Assembly (NCBI GenBank): GCA_020425835.1
Contig: JAGQRC010000091.1
Coordinates: forward strand, 1 to 9,031
Length of the DNA stretch: 9,031 nucleotides
Source: Planctomycetota bacterium
Lineage (GTDB): Bacteria; Planctomycetota; UBA8108; UBA1146; JAJFFE01
Direction of reading: 5' to 3'
Shown here: positions 1 through 6,376 of the stretch, in pieces
Layout of the letters: each line of letters begins with the position of its first letter
Numbering within the stretch: the stretch's first letter is position 1
Notes under the pieces: model-generated
Databases searched by the model: none
Told to the model about the DNA's origin: nothing
The model's input: only the letters and a program-made list of their open reading frames with translations
Program-made: the position numbers and the translations under genes

Positions 1-405
1 GTCGCGGACGATGTCGAGCAGGAAGCCTGGACGACGGCGTTCGAGAAGCTCCATCGGCTCCGCGATCCCGGAGCGTTGGCCGCATGGCTCCGGCAGATCG
101 CTCGGCGTCTCGCGCTTCGCGAGAGGCGTCGAAGTCGGCGGTGGCGAGGGTCGACCGAGGAGCCGCGAGAGCGGGAGTCGTCGATCGAGACCGACCCGCG
201 GTGGGCGTCGTCCGACGTTCGCGCCGCACTCCAGCGGCTGAGCGACGATCACCGCGAGATCCTCGAGCTTCGATACCTCCGGGAGCTCGAGTACGAGGAG
301 ATCGTCCGTGAGTTGGGCTGCCCGATCGGGACCGTGCGTTCCCGACTGCACTACGCTCGACTCGCTCTGCGTCGCGTGATGGAAGGGAGCGACCATGTCG
401 ACTGA
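1..405 (+). CDS. ECF-type RNA polymerase sigma factor, 5'-truncated by window edge
   Basis: The reading frame is open from base 1 to a TGA at 403-405, giving 134 visible residues; the true start lies outside the window. The first ~40 residues match the end of sigma region 2 (DDVEQEAW..AFEKL, then AWLRQIARRLALRERRR). A variable, charged linker of about 30 residues follows. Region 4 spans residues ~77-130: a helix beginning ALQRLSDDHREILELRYL, then the helix-turn-helix EYEEIVRELGCPIGTVRSRLHYARLALR that reads the -35 element. There is no extra C-terminal domain, so this is a plain ECF sigma factor for a small regulon. Its stop overlaps the start of the next gene by 11 bases, the usual arrangement for a sigma factor and a co-translated partner. 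Family assignment is secure; the target promoters and ECF group are not visible. Confidence 0.9.
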   Translation, partial: VADDVEQEAWTTAFEKLHRLRDPGALAAWLRQIARRLALRERRRSRRWRGSTEEPRERESSIETDPRWASSDVRAALQRLSDDHREILELRYLRELEYEEIVRELGCPIGTVRSRLHYARLALRRVMEGSDHVD

Positions 406-799
406 ACCGAACCCCACCGGTCCGAGCCCGTTGCCCTGGGCGGAGCTCCGAGATCGAGAGGACCGCCGAATCCGCCGCTGGACCGGCATCACGATCGGGT
501 CCTGGACCTTGACCGCCGGTTATCTGATCGCGTTGGCGTGGGGCTACCTCGTGTACGTCCACCCCGCCTTGCACGTCGCCGCCCTCGGCGAGGAGACGAG
601 CGCGGAACGGCTCACGATGAGTCTGCACATCGTGGCGATCGGACTACAGGCGTTCCTCGTCTGGCCGTTCCTCCTGCTGGTCTCCGCGATCAGTACGAGT
701 GGCCTCGTCCTGCTCGGTCGCACCGCGACGCTCGCTCAAGTGCGACGCAGCCTCGCGGCGCTGAGCGAGCAGCTCGACGCGACGTCGGGAAGCGCTTGA
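395..799 (+). CDS. Small two-helix membrane protein, partner of the ECF sigma gene
   Basis: This 134-residue protein starts at an ATG that lies inside the end of the sigma factor gene, so the two are probably translationally coupled. It has a polar, charged N-terminus (residues 1-30, rich in Arg and Asp/Glu), a hydrophobic segment at about 31-54 and a second at about 77-107, joined by a short loop (HPALHVAALGEETSAERLT). A C-terminal amphipathic stretch at about 108-128 (LAQVRRSLAALSEQL) could be a coiled coil. By position it would be the natural candidate for a membrane-bound regulator of the sigma factor. However, I see no zinc-finger (HxxxCxxC) anti-sigma motif, and I do not recognise the family. 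The coding call is good; any anti-sigma role is inference only. Confidence 0.75.
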   Translation: MSTEPNPTGPSPLPWAELRDREDRRIRRWTGITIGSWTLTAGYLIALAWGYLVYVHPALHVAALGEETSAERLTMSLHIVAIGLQAFLVWPFLLLVSAISTSGLVLLGRTATLAQVRRSLAALSEQLDATSGSA

Positions 800-810
800 T
801 CCCCGGAGTG

Positions 811-858
811 CGGGTCCGGCAGTGCCGCCCGAGTCTGCGACACGCAGCGCGCGGCTGC
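811..858. terminator. Two small hairpins between convergent genes, possible transcription end
   Basis: The 85-base gap between two convergent genes holds two inverted repeats. The first has CGGG at 811-814 pairing with CCCG at 828-831, around an inner stem CGGC/GCCG (817-820 with 824-827) and a three-base loop. The second is GCAGC at 844-848 pairing with GCTGC at 854-858, with a five-base loop. Neither is followed by a T-run on either strand, so these are not classical intrinsic terminators. The location between convergent genes is the main reason to list them. Confidence 0.25.
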
Positions 859-884
859 TCGAGGACGGTTCCCCGTTCGACCGG

Positions 885-1478
885 TCAGCCTCGAGGTAGG
901 CGAGAGAGCCGAATGCGGGACAGCTGATCGAACCGCTTCTTCTGGTCCGGCTCGAACGCCGCCAGGAATGCCACCTGACCGTAGTCCCGGTGATTCGAGT
1001 AGATCCTCACTCGAGATCCGGAGGCGCCGAGCAACCCGTCGTACCGGGTCAAGACCGTTGGGTCCAACCAGTCGTCGTCGATCCGGAAGTCCCAGCGGAC
1101 GCGCTGTCCCTCGTGCTCGAACTCGAGCCATGCCACTCCTTCCTCCAGGTCGACATGGTCCTTCACGTGGGACAGGTCGAGGGCATTGGACGTCATCCGC
1201 TCGAGCCGCTCGAGAACTTCCACGTAGTCGCCATGATCCTCGACACGCTCGACGTCGCACATCCAGAGCCGGTCGCAGAGTGGCGTGTAGGGCTCCTCTT
1301 CGAGATCCATCCCCATGACCTCGATCAACCCTCGGTAGGGCGGCGACTCCAACGACCGCCGGTCATCGGACCGCGTCAGCTGCTCCTCACCGACCCCGGG
1401 GTTGAGCGTCAGCCCGATCTCGGCGAGCGCCGCTAGTTGACTCTCGATCGTGACGCGCTTCTTGTTGAACAACGGCAT
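885..1478 (-). CDS. Conserved-looking soluble protein of unknown function
   Basis: This encodes a 197-residue protein from an ATG at 1476-1478. A purine-rich AAAGGGA lies about six bases upstream and makes this start credible. The protein has no signal peptide or membrane segment and is acidic, especially in the middle (GMDLEEEPYTPLCDRLW, then VERVEDHGDYVEVLERLERM). A notable block is WLEFEHEGQRVRWDFRIDDD, about residues 117-136, followed by WLDP. The N-terminus PLFNKKRVTIESQLAALAEIG looks like a short basic segment followed by a helix. I do not recognise the family. The gene lies 57 bases downstream of the desaturase gene on the same strand, so it may be the last member of the carotenoid operon, but nothing in the protein points to pigment chemistry. 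An orphan immunity-type or cytosolic housekeeping protein is equally possible. Confidence 0.8.
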   Translation of the reverse strand: MPLFNKKRVTIESQLAALAEIGLTLNPGVGEEQLTRSDDRRSLESPPYRGLIEVMGMDLEEEPYTPLCDRLWMCDVERVEDHGDYVEVLERLERMTSNALDLSHVKDHVDLEEGVAWLEFEHEGQRVRWDFRIDDDWLDPTVLTRYDGLLGASGSRVRIYSNHRDYGQVAFLAAFEPDQKKRFDQLSRIRLSRLPRG

Positions 1479-1535
1479 CGGATTCCCTTTCCGAAGTCGG
1501 GACGACGACGCGCCCTTGACCGAGAGCCCACCGGT

Positions 1536-2372
1536 TCAGATGACGCGGCGGGGAACCACGCCTTCGGCTCGGAGATAGGGGTCGAGTCGACGAGAGAGCT
1601 CGGCCAGGTTGTGGCTCGGAACCTTTGGGTAGAGGTGGTGCTCGAGGTGGTAGGTGAGCTCCAGGAAGATGGCCGGGATGATCCGACCACGGAGCGTGCT
1701 CGTCTGCTCGAGGGGTGTGTCCCCGTAGTCGTGGTGGGGGAGGTGTACCGTCAGCAGGGGATAGACCCAGCTTCCCACGAAGGCGCCCAGCGCGTAGACG
1801 GCGAGCGAAGGCGCGTGCCACCAGCCTCCGAGCGCCAGTGCGCAGCCGAAGCAGGTCCAAAGGGCCTCTGCTCGCAGCCAGGCACGCTCGCGCGGTTGCC
1901 CCTTCCGGCGGTCGTAGGCCCAACGCCACAGCCGAACGAGGAAGAGTGGACCATGGAGAACCGAAGCGAGGGCGCCCATTCGCGCGGGATCGCCCTCCGG
2001 GTCGTCGGGACCGGGAAACACCTCGTGATGGCGGTGGTGCGTCGTCCGGTAGGCATGTCCGCTCTCGAAGAGAAGTGCGCCGAAGAGAAAGAGAGCCCAG
2101 TCGGTCTGTCTTCGCGTGAGCCCGATGGAATGATGGACCACGTCGTGAGTGACGGTCACGACCGCGACGAAGAGAAGGAACATGAACACGGGAGTGAGCC
2201 ACCACCACTCGGCGGTGGCCACCACGAAGAACCCGGCGGCGGCGACGAAGGGACGGACGAGCGCCGTCCGACGCTGCCTTCGCGTCGTCTCGAGCAGATC
2301 GGTGCCGAGGGATTCGAGGGAAGGCAGTGCGTTCGCGGGCCGACCGCTCTCCTGGGTCTCGACACCGCTCAC
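1536..2372 (-). CDS. Membrane di-iron fatty-acid-desaturase-superfamily protein, probable carotenoid hydroxylase/ketolase
   Basis: This is a 278-residue integral membrane oxygenase of the fatty-acid desaturase superfamily. Four histidine clusters that would bind the two irons are visible: HDVVHH at 76-81, HHRHH at 112-116, HLPHH at 210-214 and HLEHH at 242-246. Hydrophobic segments lie at about 41-75, 91-104, 170-183 and 187-209. The DPEGDP stretch after the second box, and HLPHH followed by YHLEHHLYPKVP, recall CrtR-type beta-carotene hydroxylases and CrtW ketolases as well as true lipid desaturases. The start is a GTG whose first bases overlap the stop of the upstream carotenoid dehydrogenase gene (GTGA), so the two are translationally coupled. 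That context favours a xanthophyll-forming role over lipid desaturation. The exact reaction cannot be told from sequence, so no symbol is given. Confidence 0.85.
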   Translation of the reverse strand: MSGVETQESGRPANALPSLESLGTDLLETTRRQRRTALVRPFVAAAGFFVVATAEWWWLTPVFMFLLFVAVVTVTHDVVHHSIGLTRRQTDWALFLFGALLFESGHAYRTTHHRHHEVFPGPDDPEGDPARMGALASVLHGPLFLVRLWRWAYDRRKGQPRERAWLRAEALWTCFGCALALGGWWHAPSLAVYALGAFVGSWVYPLLTVHLPHHDYGDTPLEQTSTLRGRIIPAIFLELTYHLEHHLYPKVPSHNLAELSRRLDPYLRAEGVVPRRVI

Positions 2373-3889
2373 CGGACGGTCACCCTCTCGCGTCGAACGC
2401 TCGGGGATCGCGCCGGGGAACCCAGCTCCTCCCAGAGGTCATCCGCGACGATTCGGCTACCCAGAACACAGGCGACGGTCCCGAGACCGGGCCACGTCGT
2501 GTCGCCCACGAGCCGAAGCCCGGGAACACCGATGTCGTGAGGGACAGCGTTCTGATTCGAGTTGGAGAGACCGAGCTTCACCCCGCCGACGGCGCCGCGG
2601 GGTCGTCGCGTGAAGCGCGCGTACGTCTTCGGCGTGCCGGTTTCGCGGACCACGGCGGACTGTCCGAGCGATGGATACACGCGTCTCGCCAAGCGGATCA
2701 TCCTCTCGGCGAGCGCGTTCTTCTTCGCGAGGTACTCCGCTCCGTCGAGTCGCCAAGCCGCAAGATCGGTATGTGTGGAGAGCACCACCGTGCGATGGCC
2801 GGCGGGGGCGCTTGCCAGATCGTCGGCGGCGGAGACCGAGATGAACATGTTGTTCCCGTCGCCGAGAGGGGCATCGTAGCGTTCCAGGATCTGGTGGTGC
2901 GTCCACTCGGTGTCACCGACCTCCCGTTCCGGGACACCGAGGAAGACGACGACGGCTCCGCCTTGCTGCGAAGCATCGCGCTCGACGAAGGGAACGAGAG
3001 CGCGCGTCAGCTCATCGAGACCGAGATCCGCGGTGAGCGCGATCGGAATGGCCGAAACGACGGTTCGTGCGCGGAACTCGCCACGTCGCGTTCGCACACG
3101 AAAGTCACCCCGTCGCCCCGACAGTGAGACGACGCGGCATCCGAGCTCGACGCGTCCTCCGAGGTCCGAGTAGTGTGCCCCGAACTCGTGCCAGAATCCT
3201 GCCATGCCTCCCGCGACTCGCGTGAGGCCCGCCCCGCGAATCGTCACTCCGAGGGACGCGTTGATCGCGGGAGCCTCGTCGACGGAGCTGTGGACCGTAT
3301 CCTCGATCAGCATCGATAGCAGCGCGACCAGTGCCCGCTCCTGTCGCAGGGAGAAGCGCTCGAGAATCTGGCCCATGGTACGCCGGAGGTAACGCGTGAG
3401 GAGCAGGTCCCGTGGACGGATGGCGTGGAGATTGTCTCGGACGTCGCGCCAGTTGCGCATCGGAAGTCGGATACCGTTGCCGCTGGCTCGCCAGAAGGCA
3501 CTCGAGAGATCGTCGAGGAGCTTCCAGAAGCGTCGGTGTCGGACCGAGGATCCCAGGACGGTCCGTCGTTCGTCACACCAGCGACGGCGATCGCGGTAGA
3601 GCGTCACGACACGGTCCGGCAGCCAGGCGCGGTATCCCGGGAGCGGATCCGCGGAGAGCGCCGGCATCCCGATCGAGCGCAGCAGTTCGCCGCCGATGCC
3701 CTCCGGTTGGAAGTCGACGAGCGTCGTGGCACCCACGTCGAACGAGAACCCAGCGCGCGTGAAGTAGCCGGCGCAACCCCCGATCGTCGCGTGCGACTCG
3801 AGAACGATCGTCGAAAGACCCCGCGCCTGCAGCCGCGCCGCCGTCGCCATTCCCGCGATCCCACCCCCGATCACGATCGTGTCGAACAA
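2369..3889 (-). CDS. FAD-dependent carotenoid dehydrogenase/isomerase, CrtD/CrtISO type
   Basis: This 506-residue protein belongs to the phytoene-desaturase-related amine oxidase family. Counted from the TTG start, the dinucleotide-binding motif GGGIAGMATAARLQARG is at 8-24 with the ribose-binding acidic residue at E31. A second conserved stretch, GGCAGYFTRAGFSFDVGA, is at 37-54. The C-terminal FAD signature LRLVGDTTWPGLGT is at 458-471. GTPKTYARFTRRPRGAVGG near 418-436 reads most like the cyanobacterial-type C-3',4' desaturase CrtD; CrtISO/CrtH is the main alternative. I chose the TTG at 3887-3889 because GGGAGG lies five bases upstream and the product then begins MFDTIVIGGG, typical of the family. 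An in-frame ATG at 3911-3913 has no clear ribosome site, and the frame stays open to 3961. The gene is coupled to the downstream desaturase by GTGA. Confidence 0.88.
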   Translation of the reverse strand: MFDTIVIGGGIAGMATAARLQARGLSTIVLESHATIGGCAGYFTRAGFSFDVGATTLVDFQPEGIGGELLRSIGMPALSADPLPGYRAWLPDRVVTLYRDRRRWCDERRTVLGSSVRHRRFWKLLDDLSSAFWRASGNGIRLPMRNWRDVRDNLHAIRPRDLLLTRYLRRTMGQILERFSLRQERALVALLSMLIEDTVHSSVDEAPAINASLGVTIRGAGLTRVAGGMAGFWHEFGAHYSDLGGRVELGCRVVSLSGRRGDFRVRTRRGEFRARTVVSAIPIALTADLGLDELTRALVPFVERDASQQGGAVVVFLGVPEREVGDTEWTHHQILERYDAPLGDGNNMFISVSAADDLASAPAGHRTVVLSTHTDLAAWRLDGAEYLAKKNALAERMIRLARRVYPSLGQSAVVRETGTPKTYARFTRRPRGAVGGVKLGLSNSNQNAVPHDIGVPGLRLVGDTTWPGLGTVACVLGSRIVADDLWEELGSPARSPSVRRERVTVR

Positions 3890-3894
3890 CGAGA

Positions 3895-3900
3895 CCTCCC
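3895..3900 (-). promoter_or_regulatory. Strong ribosome binding site that decides the dehydrogenase start
   Basis: On the minus strand GGGAGG lies five bases upstream of TTG (3887-3889). No comparable site precedes the upstream ATG at 3911-3913. This makes TTG the better start despite being the rarer codon. Confidence 0.6.
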
Positions 3901-3932
3901 GGAATGGTGACATCGATCCGATGAATGGCTCG

Positions 3933-3961
3933 ATTGTCCGGCGTTCGCCTCCACTCCTCAA
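3933..3961 (-). promoter_or_regulatory. Candidate sigma-70 promoter of the carotenoid operon with a dyad in the spacer
   Basis: On the minus strand TTGAGG (3961-3956) and GACAAT (3938-3933) are separated by exactly 17 bases; each hexamer matches four of six consensus positions. The predicted transcript start would give a short leader that still includes the GGGAGG ribosome site. The spacer contains an inverted repeat, GGCG-AA-CGCC (3940-3949), a natural place for a repressor to bind, though in GC-rich DNA such a dyad may be chance. Only the motif match supports this promoter. Confidence 0.3.
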
Positions 3962-4053
3962 TCACGAACCGGATATCCTCCCAACTCGCTTCGCCCTGTG
4001 TCCTGGGCGCAGGAGACTCGGGCTCCCGGCCGGAATGAGTTTTCAACGGACTG

Positions 4054-5358
4054 CTAGTAGTACTGAACGACGTCTCCGACGATGCGACCGATCCCGTGTC
4101 CGGTGCCGAACCAGATGCTGCCATCTCGGTCCTCGGTGAGCCCGAAGACCGCTCCGGCCTCGACTGCGAACTGTTCACTCGACACCAGAACGTGGTCCAG
4201 GCCGGCGTCGGGATCGAAACGGTTGAGGACGGTGGATCCCGATCGCGGGGCGTCCTCGCCTCTGAGCGCACCTCCGCTGAACCAGATGTTCCCGTGTGAA
4301 TCCTCCATCAATGAGAAACTGGGCAGCGGGAACACATTCCGGACCGTGGCGCCGTCGTAGTGGTAGAGTCCCATGGAACCGCTGAACCAGACATGCCCTC
4401 TCCGGTTCACGATGACTGGCGTGTAGCTGTTCGGATCGATGCTCACCTCATGCTTCGCCGTGAAGTTCTCGAACTTCTCGCCGTCGTAGTGAAAGAGCGC
4501 ACCCCGGGTGCCGAACCACAGAGTGCCGTCCGGTGCCTCCGATATCGAGTGCGTGTCCGACCTCGTGAAGCCATCGTCTTCGGTGAAGGAGGTGAAGGTC
4601 GCGCCGTCGTACTTCGTGAGCCCCTTTCCCCCGCCCCCGCCGAACCAGATGCTGCCGCTGCGGTCCTGGTACATCGAGAGAACGGTGTCGTCCGCCAGTC
4701 CTTCCTTCGACGAGTAGTTCGTATAGGTCTCGCCATCGTATCGATACACACCAGCACCGGTGGTGCCCAGCCAGATGTCTCCTCGACGATCCTCCAGCAG
4801 GCAGAACACGCGGTAGCGTCTCAAGCCCTCCTTGTGGGTGATGTTGACGAACGTGGTGCCGTCGTACTGAAACACCCCTTGCCACGTGGCGAGCCAATAG
4901 TTGCCATGCCGATCCTGGAGAATGTTGCGAGTGATGACCTGCGGGCCGACACTGCTCGCAATGCCGGACGACTCTCTGAAGTACGGATCGAGATCCGCCC
5001 CGAGCGCGATCATTGTCTGCGGACCGACCAGGCCGTCATCGACGATTCCCGCCTGCCTTTGAAACCGCACGACGGCCAACGCCGTCTTCTCCCCGAACTC
5101 ACCATCGACGGTCAGTCCTGGACTCGGGGTCAGATGCTCGTTCAACGCTCGTTGCAGCGCGGCCACTTCCGGACCCGTGTTGCCGAGCTCCAACACTGCC
5201 GTTCCGAACGGGTTCGACTGGTCGGAGGCTGGTCTGTCCGTGGTGTCGACAGTTGGTGGCGGTGTGTTGCACGCGACGAGAGTAGGAAGAGCGATAGAGA
5301 GTAGAAGCGTCAACAGCCGCGTGGGGTGCCGACGATGTCGGCCCATCGGGGATGGCAT
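4054..5358 (-). CDS. Lipoprotein with peptidoglycan-binding domain and seven-repeat beta-propeller
   Basis: This 434-residue secreted protein has a basic N-terminus, a hydrophobic core (LLTLLLSIALPTLVA) and a lipobox ending LVAC, with Cys30 as the lipid anchor. Residue 31 is Asn rather than Asp, so by the Lol rule it should go to the outer membrane. After a Pro/Thr-rich linker comes a PG_binding_1-type domain at about 57-120 (GNTGPEVAALQRALN, then VDGEFGEKTALAVVRFQ and GLVGPQT). The rest is seven repeats starting near 142, 183, 225, 268, 312, 346 and 402. Each follows the pattern 'E/QDR.G.IWFGT..G...YDG..F', as in the propeller sensor domains of hybrid histidine kinases (Reg_prop). No kinase or transmembrane helix follows. 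Seven repeats would make one closed seven-bladed propeller. It is probably a cell-wall-bound ligand or protein-binding module. The ATG at 5358 is preceded by GAGGAA; a second ATG at 5346 is possible. Confidence 0.88.
   Translation of the reverse strand: MPSPMGRHRRHPTRLLTLLLSIALPTLVACNTPPPTVDTTDRPASDQSNPFGTAVLELGNTGPEVAALQRALNEHLTPSPGLTVDGEFGEKTALAVVRFQRQAGIVDDGLVGPQTMIALGADLDPYFRESSGIASSVGPQVITRNILQDRHGNYWLATWQGVFQYDGTTFVNITHKEGLRRYRVFCLLEDRRGDIWLGTTGAGVYRYDGETYTNYSSKEGLADDTVLSMYQDRSGSIWFGGGGGKGLTKYDGATFTSFTEDDGFTRSDTHSISEAPDGTLWFGTRGALFHYDGEKFENFTAKHEVSIDPNSYTPVIVNRRGHVWFSGSMGLYHYDGATVRNVFPLPSFSLMEDSHGNIWFSGGALRGEDAPRSGSTVLNRFDPDAGLDHVLVSSEQFAVEAGAVFGLTEDRDGSIWFGTGHGIGRIVGDVVQYY
4057..4935 (-). 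repeat. Seven in-frame propeller repeats within the lipoprotein gene
   Basis: The coding sequence contains seven related units of roughly 33-45 codons. On the plus strand they show up as recurring 'gccgtcgta' (the YDG turn) and 'gaaccagatg' (the IWF strand) words. The sixth unit, residues about 346-385, carries an insertion rich in Gly, Arg and Ser (GGALRGEDAPRSGST). The others are close in length. This pattern indicates internal duplication and a single propeller fold. Confidence 0.8.
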
Positions 5359-5373
5359 CTGGATCTTCCTCGT

Positions 5374-5631
5374 CTACTGCTGGCCCGTCCGGAGACTCTT
5401 TGCGAGGCATTGTAGGGCCAGTCGAAGCGACCACCCCGTAACGCGCCCGTAACGAGACTGCCACGGAAGCGATCGACGCGTATGGCGAGTTTGGCCTCCT
5501 CGAGGCTCACCCAAGACCTCACGAATCCCCTCGCGAGTCATGCCGACACGCGCCGGGCCGACTCCGACGAACGGGACCACCTCGATCCACGCCCAGCGGT
5601 CGTGGAGTTCCTGACGAGGCCGTCGACTCAA
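5374..5631 (-). pseudogene. Short reading frame, probable remnant of a small unknown protein
   Basis: The frame opens with a TTG (5629-5631) that overlaps the stop of the upstream gene by four bases (TTGA) and runs 85 codons. The segment VPFVGVGPARVGMTREGIRE, followed by VLGEP (about residues 19-43), is protein-like. It resembles the 'GMTREEVRxxLGEP' stretch near the N-terminus of many small uncharacterised proteins. After LGEP the frame becomes Arg/Ser-rich and unconvincing. In the next frame the text continues EEAKLAIRVDRFRG, which could mean a single-base indel near 5505-5515. The 3' part also overlaps the promoter-like repeat of the lipoprotein gene. I read it as a decayed or truncated gene. 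A functional short protein remains possible, since there is no alignment to test it against. Confidence 0.35.
5409..5454 (-). promoter_or_regulatory. Candidate activator-dependent promoter of the lipoprotein gene
   Basis: A good -10 hexamer, TACAAT, lies at 5414-5409 on the minus strand, about 50 bases before the lipoprotein ATG. There is no -35 match at the right distance. In that place sits a perfect 9-base direct repeat, CGTTACGGG on the minus strand, at 5454-5446 and 5443-5435. The two copies are 11 bases apart, one helical turn. This is the usual layout for a response regulator or similar activator that replaces -35 recognition. Confidence 0.35.
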
Positions 5632-6053
5632 GCCGAGTGCCCGTCGGGCTCAGGCTCGAACCAGTTCGCGATGGAGTCATGATCGTCCCTCGACCATGCA
5701 TAGGGCTGGATCTCGAGCCGGTAGCCCTCCGCAAACTGGGCAGCGCGTACCCATCCCTGCTCGTGGAAAGTCAACGTGGTCAATTGGATTCCGTCGAGCC
5801 GAGCGAACCACATGCGAATCGTGCGTTCTCGTGAGCGACTACTCACGACCACGCCGTTCGGCCGTCGAATGGACCACTTCGCGCAGAAGACATGGATGCC
5901 GTACTCACCCTTGATCCGCGCTCGTCGCTTCGGATTCCAAGGGCGAAGCGTGCTCGGGCGATAGTCCCAGAGATCAACAAACGGTTCTCCAGCTTGGAAT
6001 GACCACCCGGTCTGATTGTCGTACTTCCAGTCCCACGTCGGGAGGTCAACCAT
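5628..6053 (-). CDS. Aromatic-rich soluble protein of unknown function
   Basis: This 141-residue product starts at an ATG (6051-6053) preceded by GGAGG about 12 bases upstream. An in-frame GTG three codons earlier is an alternative. The same frame stays open far upstream, to about 7175, but that part is Arg/Pro-rich shadow of the gene at 6377-7399 and is not included. The protein is unusually rich in Trp, Tyr and Phe: WDWKYDNQTGWSFQAG at about 7-22, FVDLWDY, then YGIHVFCAKWSIRRPNGVVV at 51-70, and FHEQGWVRAAQFAEGYRLEI near 96-115. It ends in an acidic tail. There is no signal peptide or membrane helix. I do not recognise the family. The composition and alternating hydrophobic pattern suggest a small beta-rich domain. 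Its stop overlaps the start of the short frame at 5374-5631. Confidence 0.6.
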   Translation of the reverse strand: MVDLPTWDWKYDNQTGWSFQAGEPFVDLWDYRPSTLRPWNPKRRARIKGEYGIHVFCAKWSIRRPNGVVVSSRSRERTIRMWFARLDGIQLTTLTFHEQGWVRAAQFAEGYRLEIQPYAWSRDDHDSIANWFEPEPDGHSA

Positions 6054-6376
6054 CTGTCGCACAGTCCTCCGCTCCTCCCGAGTGTTGTCCGCCCTCGCGC
6101 CGCGCTGGACCACATGGCAGAACGAAGTTGATCCACCCCCGTCGTGCCCACCACGATGCCGGTGAAGCCACGTTCCGAGCCGACGACTCCCGGCTGCTCG
6201 GGATCGTCCGCGGCGTGCAGCGTGGCGCGGATCTCCGGCCGTTCTTGTCAGCAGTTCTCGGGATCGTTGTCGCCGTATCCGCGTCGGTCGCGCAGAGGAT
6301 GTCACGGTGACAGGCACGTCACAAGCGTTGGTCGGCGGCTGGTTCGGCGCAGTGATCCCGAGCGGGGAGCTGGAAC
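6054..6376. other. Gap of about 320 bases without a convincing gene
   Basis: No reading frame here looks like a complete protein. On the minus strand a stretch open below the TGA at 6248-6250 reads PEIRATLHAADDPEQPGVVG and then SERGFTGIVVGTTGV before running into the next gene in the wrong frame. It looks protein-like and could be a remnant. A 13-base inverted repeat lies at 6300-6312. The gap must contain the leader of the gene at 5628-6053, but I see no clear promoter hexamers or T-tailed hairpin. Confidence 0.5.
6300..6312. promoter_or_regulatory. Perfect 13-base inverted repeat, possible operator
   Basis: TGTCAC-G-GTGACA is perfectly symmetrical about a central base, and a further GTCAC half-site follows at about 6318-6322. 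It lies in the non-coding gap, 65 bases past the UROD-family stop and about 250 bases before the next start. A dimeric repressor could use such a site. Position and symmetry are the only evidence. Confidence 0.2.

Noticed and set aside
1437..2540. Plus-strand open frame (367 codons) across the desaturase gene
   Set aside because: The opposite strand has four histidine boxes and a coupled start. This frame has no recognisable domain and spans two genes and a gap.
3962..4053. Possible intrinsic terminator after the lipoprotein gene
   Set aside because: A five-base stem (TCCTG/CAGGA) and a CCGGCCGG palindrome are present, but without a T-run on the minus strand, so the evidence is too weak to call.
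5843..6154. Minus-strand frame overlapping the aromatic-rich gene
   Set aside because: Only its first few residues look protein-like; the overlapping part is Ser/Arg-rich, so the frame at 5628-6053 was preferred.
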